This document shows, one piece after another, positions 30,184 through 30,868 of a stretch of 30,868 bases of DNA (within the stretch, counting starts at the first letter, position 1; each line of letters starts with the position of its first letter). The stretch lies in the IMG/VR virus record IMGVR_UViG_3300028569_000115, positions 1 to 30,868 of that record; one strand, given 5' to 3'. A program made the position numbers and the translations under genes. The notes under the pieces are model-generated. The model was given only the letters and a program-made list of their open reading frames with translations, did not search any database and was not told the origin of the DNA. Origin of the DNA: a virus.

Positions 30184-30780
30184 TTAGAATGGGGTGTCAT
30201 CATCCGGTTGTGGCTTACCCGCTGGCCCTTTGGCTGTCGAGGCCACAGCGCCGCTGATGCAATCCGCCCATTCAGGAGAGGTTGCAATCCTGTCCTGTAG
30301 GAACTCAGGTAAAGACATGTAATCTTCTTTGCTGAATTCTTTAGGGTCTAAGGACAAGTAAGTAATAGGGGTAGTGATTGCATGCTCTGCTTTCTGGCCC
30401 TTCATAGGCTTAGCCACAGCGGCAATATATCCCTTTTCATTAAGGGTTACTAATGCTGGCTGGCCTATCAGTTTATCTAGCGTAAAGCCTGCAAGCTCTT
30501 CTTCTGTAAAAGCCTTGCCACGCCACGCCTCAAGATGATTGCGAATCTTAGCTTTAGAGCCAAGGCTAGCCGTATATTCAACAAAGCGAGTGTATTGCTT
30601 GCCATCGTTTGTAGCCTCACCATCCAATTCAAACACCAAAGCAATCTTTTGGACTTCTTTAGGATCTTGACCTTGGAAGGTTTCGGTTAAGGTTCCCATC
30701 TCAACTACTTGAACACAGGTTGAAAGGTAACTGCCAGCCTCTAGGGTTGGGCCACCGCCATTGTCTTTAAGCACTAACAT
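30184..30780 (-). CDS. Phage ssDNA-binding-like protein with SSB C-terminal tip
   Basis: This 198-aa protein has the layout of phage single-stranded DNA-binding proteins of the 'SYLSTCVQVVEMGT' type: an N-terminal beta domain with GSYLSTCVQVVEMGTLTETF and KQYTRFVEYTASLGSKAKIR, then EAWRGKAFTEEELAGFTLDK, GQPALVTLNEKGYIAAVAKP, a linker and a C-terminus ending PDDDTPF. The last residues nearly match the DDDIPF tip that lets bacterial SSB recruit partner proteins. So it likely coats ssDNA and recruits replication or recombination enzymes. The ribosome binding site is AGGAG (CTCCT at 30786-30790 on the + strand), downstream of a promoter at 30838-30865. The OB fold itself is inferred. Confidence 0.8.
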   Translation of the reverse strand: MLVLKDNGGGPTLEAGSYLSTCVQVVEMGTLTETFQGQDPKEVQKIALVFELDGEATNDGKQYTRFVEYTASLGSKAKIRNHLEAWRGKAFTEEELAGFTLDKLIGQPALVTLNEKGYIAAVAKPMKGQKAEHAITTPITYLSLDPKEFSKEDYMSLPEFLQDRIATSPEWADCISGAVASTAKGPAGKPQPDDDTPF

Positions 30781-30837
30781 ATATTACTCCTATATAAGCC
30801 CACAACGGGCGGTAGACAGTCCACAACAGACAAAGGC

Positions 30838-30865
30838 ATTATAGCAAACTACACACAAAAGCCAA
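30838..30865 (-). promoter_or_regulatory. Sigma-70-type promoter for the leftward operon
   Basis: On the - strand TTGGCT (30865-30860) and TATAAT (30843-30838) are separated by 16 bases. The -10 is a perfect consensus, the -35 matches four of six positions. Transcription would start near 30831, giving a roughly 50-nt leader to the ssb-like gene. This is the clearest promoter in the window and fits an early gene unit. Confidence 0.7.
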
Positions 30866-30868
30866 TAG

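Overview
The window is one contiguous stretch of a tailed double-stranded DNA phage (or intact prophage) with a long non-contractile tail, i.e. a siphovirus with an HK97-type head. The evidence is the canonical order small terminase, large terminase, portal, S49 head protease, HK97-type capsid, connectors, tail tube, frameshifted tail chaperone, tape measure, tail tip and fibres. The host is probably a Gram-negative bacterium: the tail tip is lambda-J-like, Sec-type signal peptides occur, and the SSB-like protein ends in the proteobacterial-style acidic tip DDDTPF. I see no rRNA, canonical tRNA, integrase, CI-type repressor cassette, IS element or CRISPR array. Lifestyle cannot be decided from this window.

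Layout. (a) 1-10100, + strand: packaging and head genes, then head-tail joining genes and tail tube. A strong intrinsic terminator at 6262-6294 follows the capsid and decoration-type genes. (b) 10113-17570: tail chaperone pair (a G-like ORF and an overlapping -1-frame T-like ORF), tape measure, DUF2460/DUF2163/peptidase-type tail-tip genes and a 988-aa J-like protein that starts with a signal peptide. (c) 17571-22949: accessory adhesion genes: a fibre, a BppU-like Ig domain protein, a collagen-like protein and an 866-aa protein with kelch-like and ~55-residue repeats. (d) 22958-24889: small genes and an L,D-transpeptidase/YkuD-like protein, probably the lysis region, plus a secreted protein of unknown role. 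(e) 24881-25948: a 15-bp direct repeat array, an HNH protein and an unknown gene, closed by a terminator at about 26003-26026. (f) 30780-26180, - strand: an early/replication-type operon read from a promoter at 30838-30865. It holds an SSB-like protein, dCTP deaminase, an HTH-like protein, a RecU-like PD-(D/E)XK nuclease, an XRE-type HTH protein, three unknown genes, a D12-class adenine methylase with a Leu-x-x repeat insert, and a final small gene. The two transcription units converge at 25949-26179.

Most genes are tightly packed, with ATGA, GTGA, TAATG or TGATG stop/start overlaps that suggest translational coupling. No gap exceeds 300 bp; the longest is 25949-26179.

Most noteworthy are: a shared signal-peptide-like segment in three places (start of the J-like gene, start of the secreted-protein gene, and just upstream of the HNH gene); five in-frame TAG stops created by the 15-bp repeats; the 12-unit 9-bp repeat inside the methylase; a cloverleaf-like folded region between ssb and dcd; tandem paralogous tail tube genes; and the -1-frame chaperone ORF.
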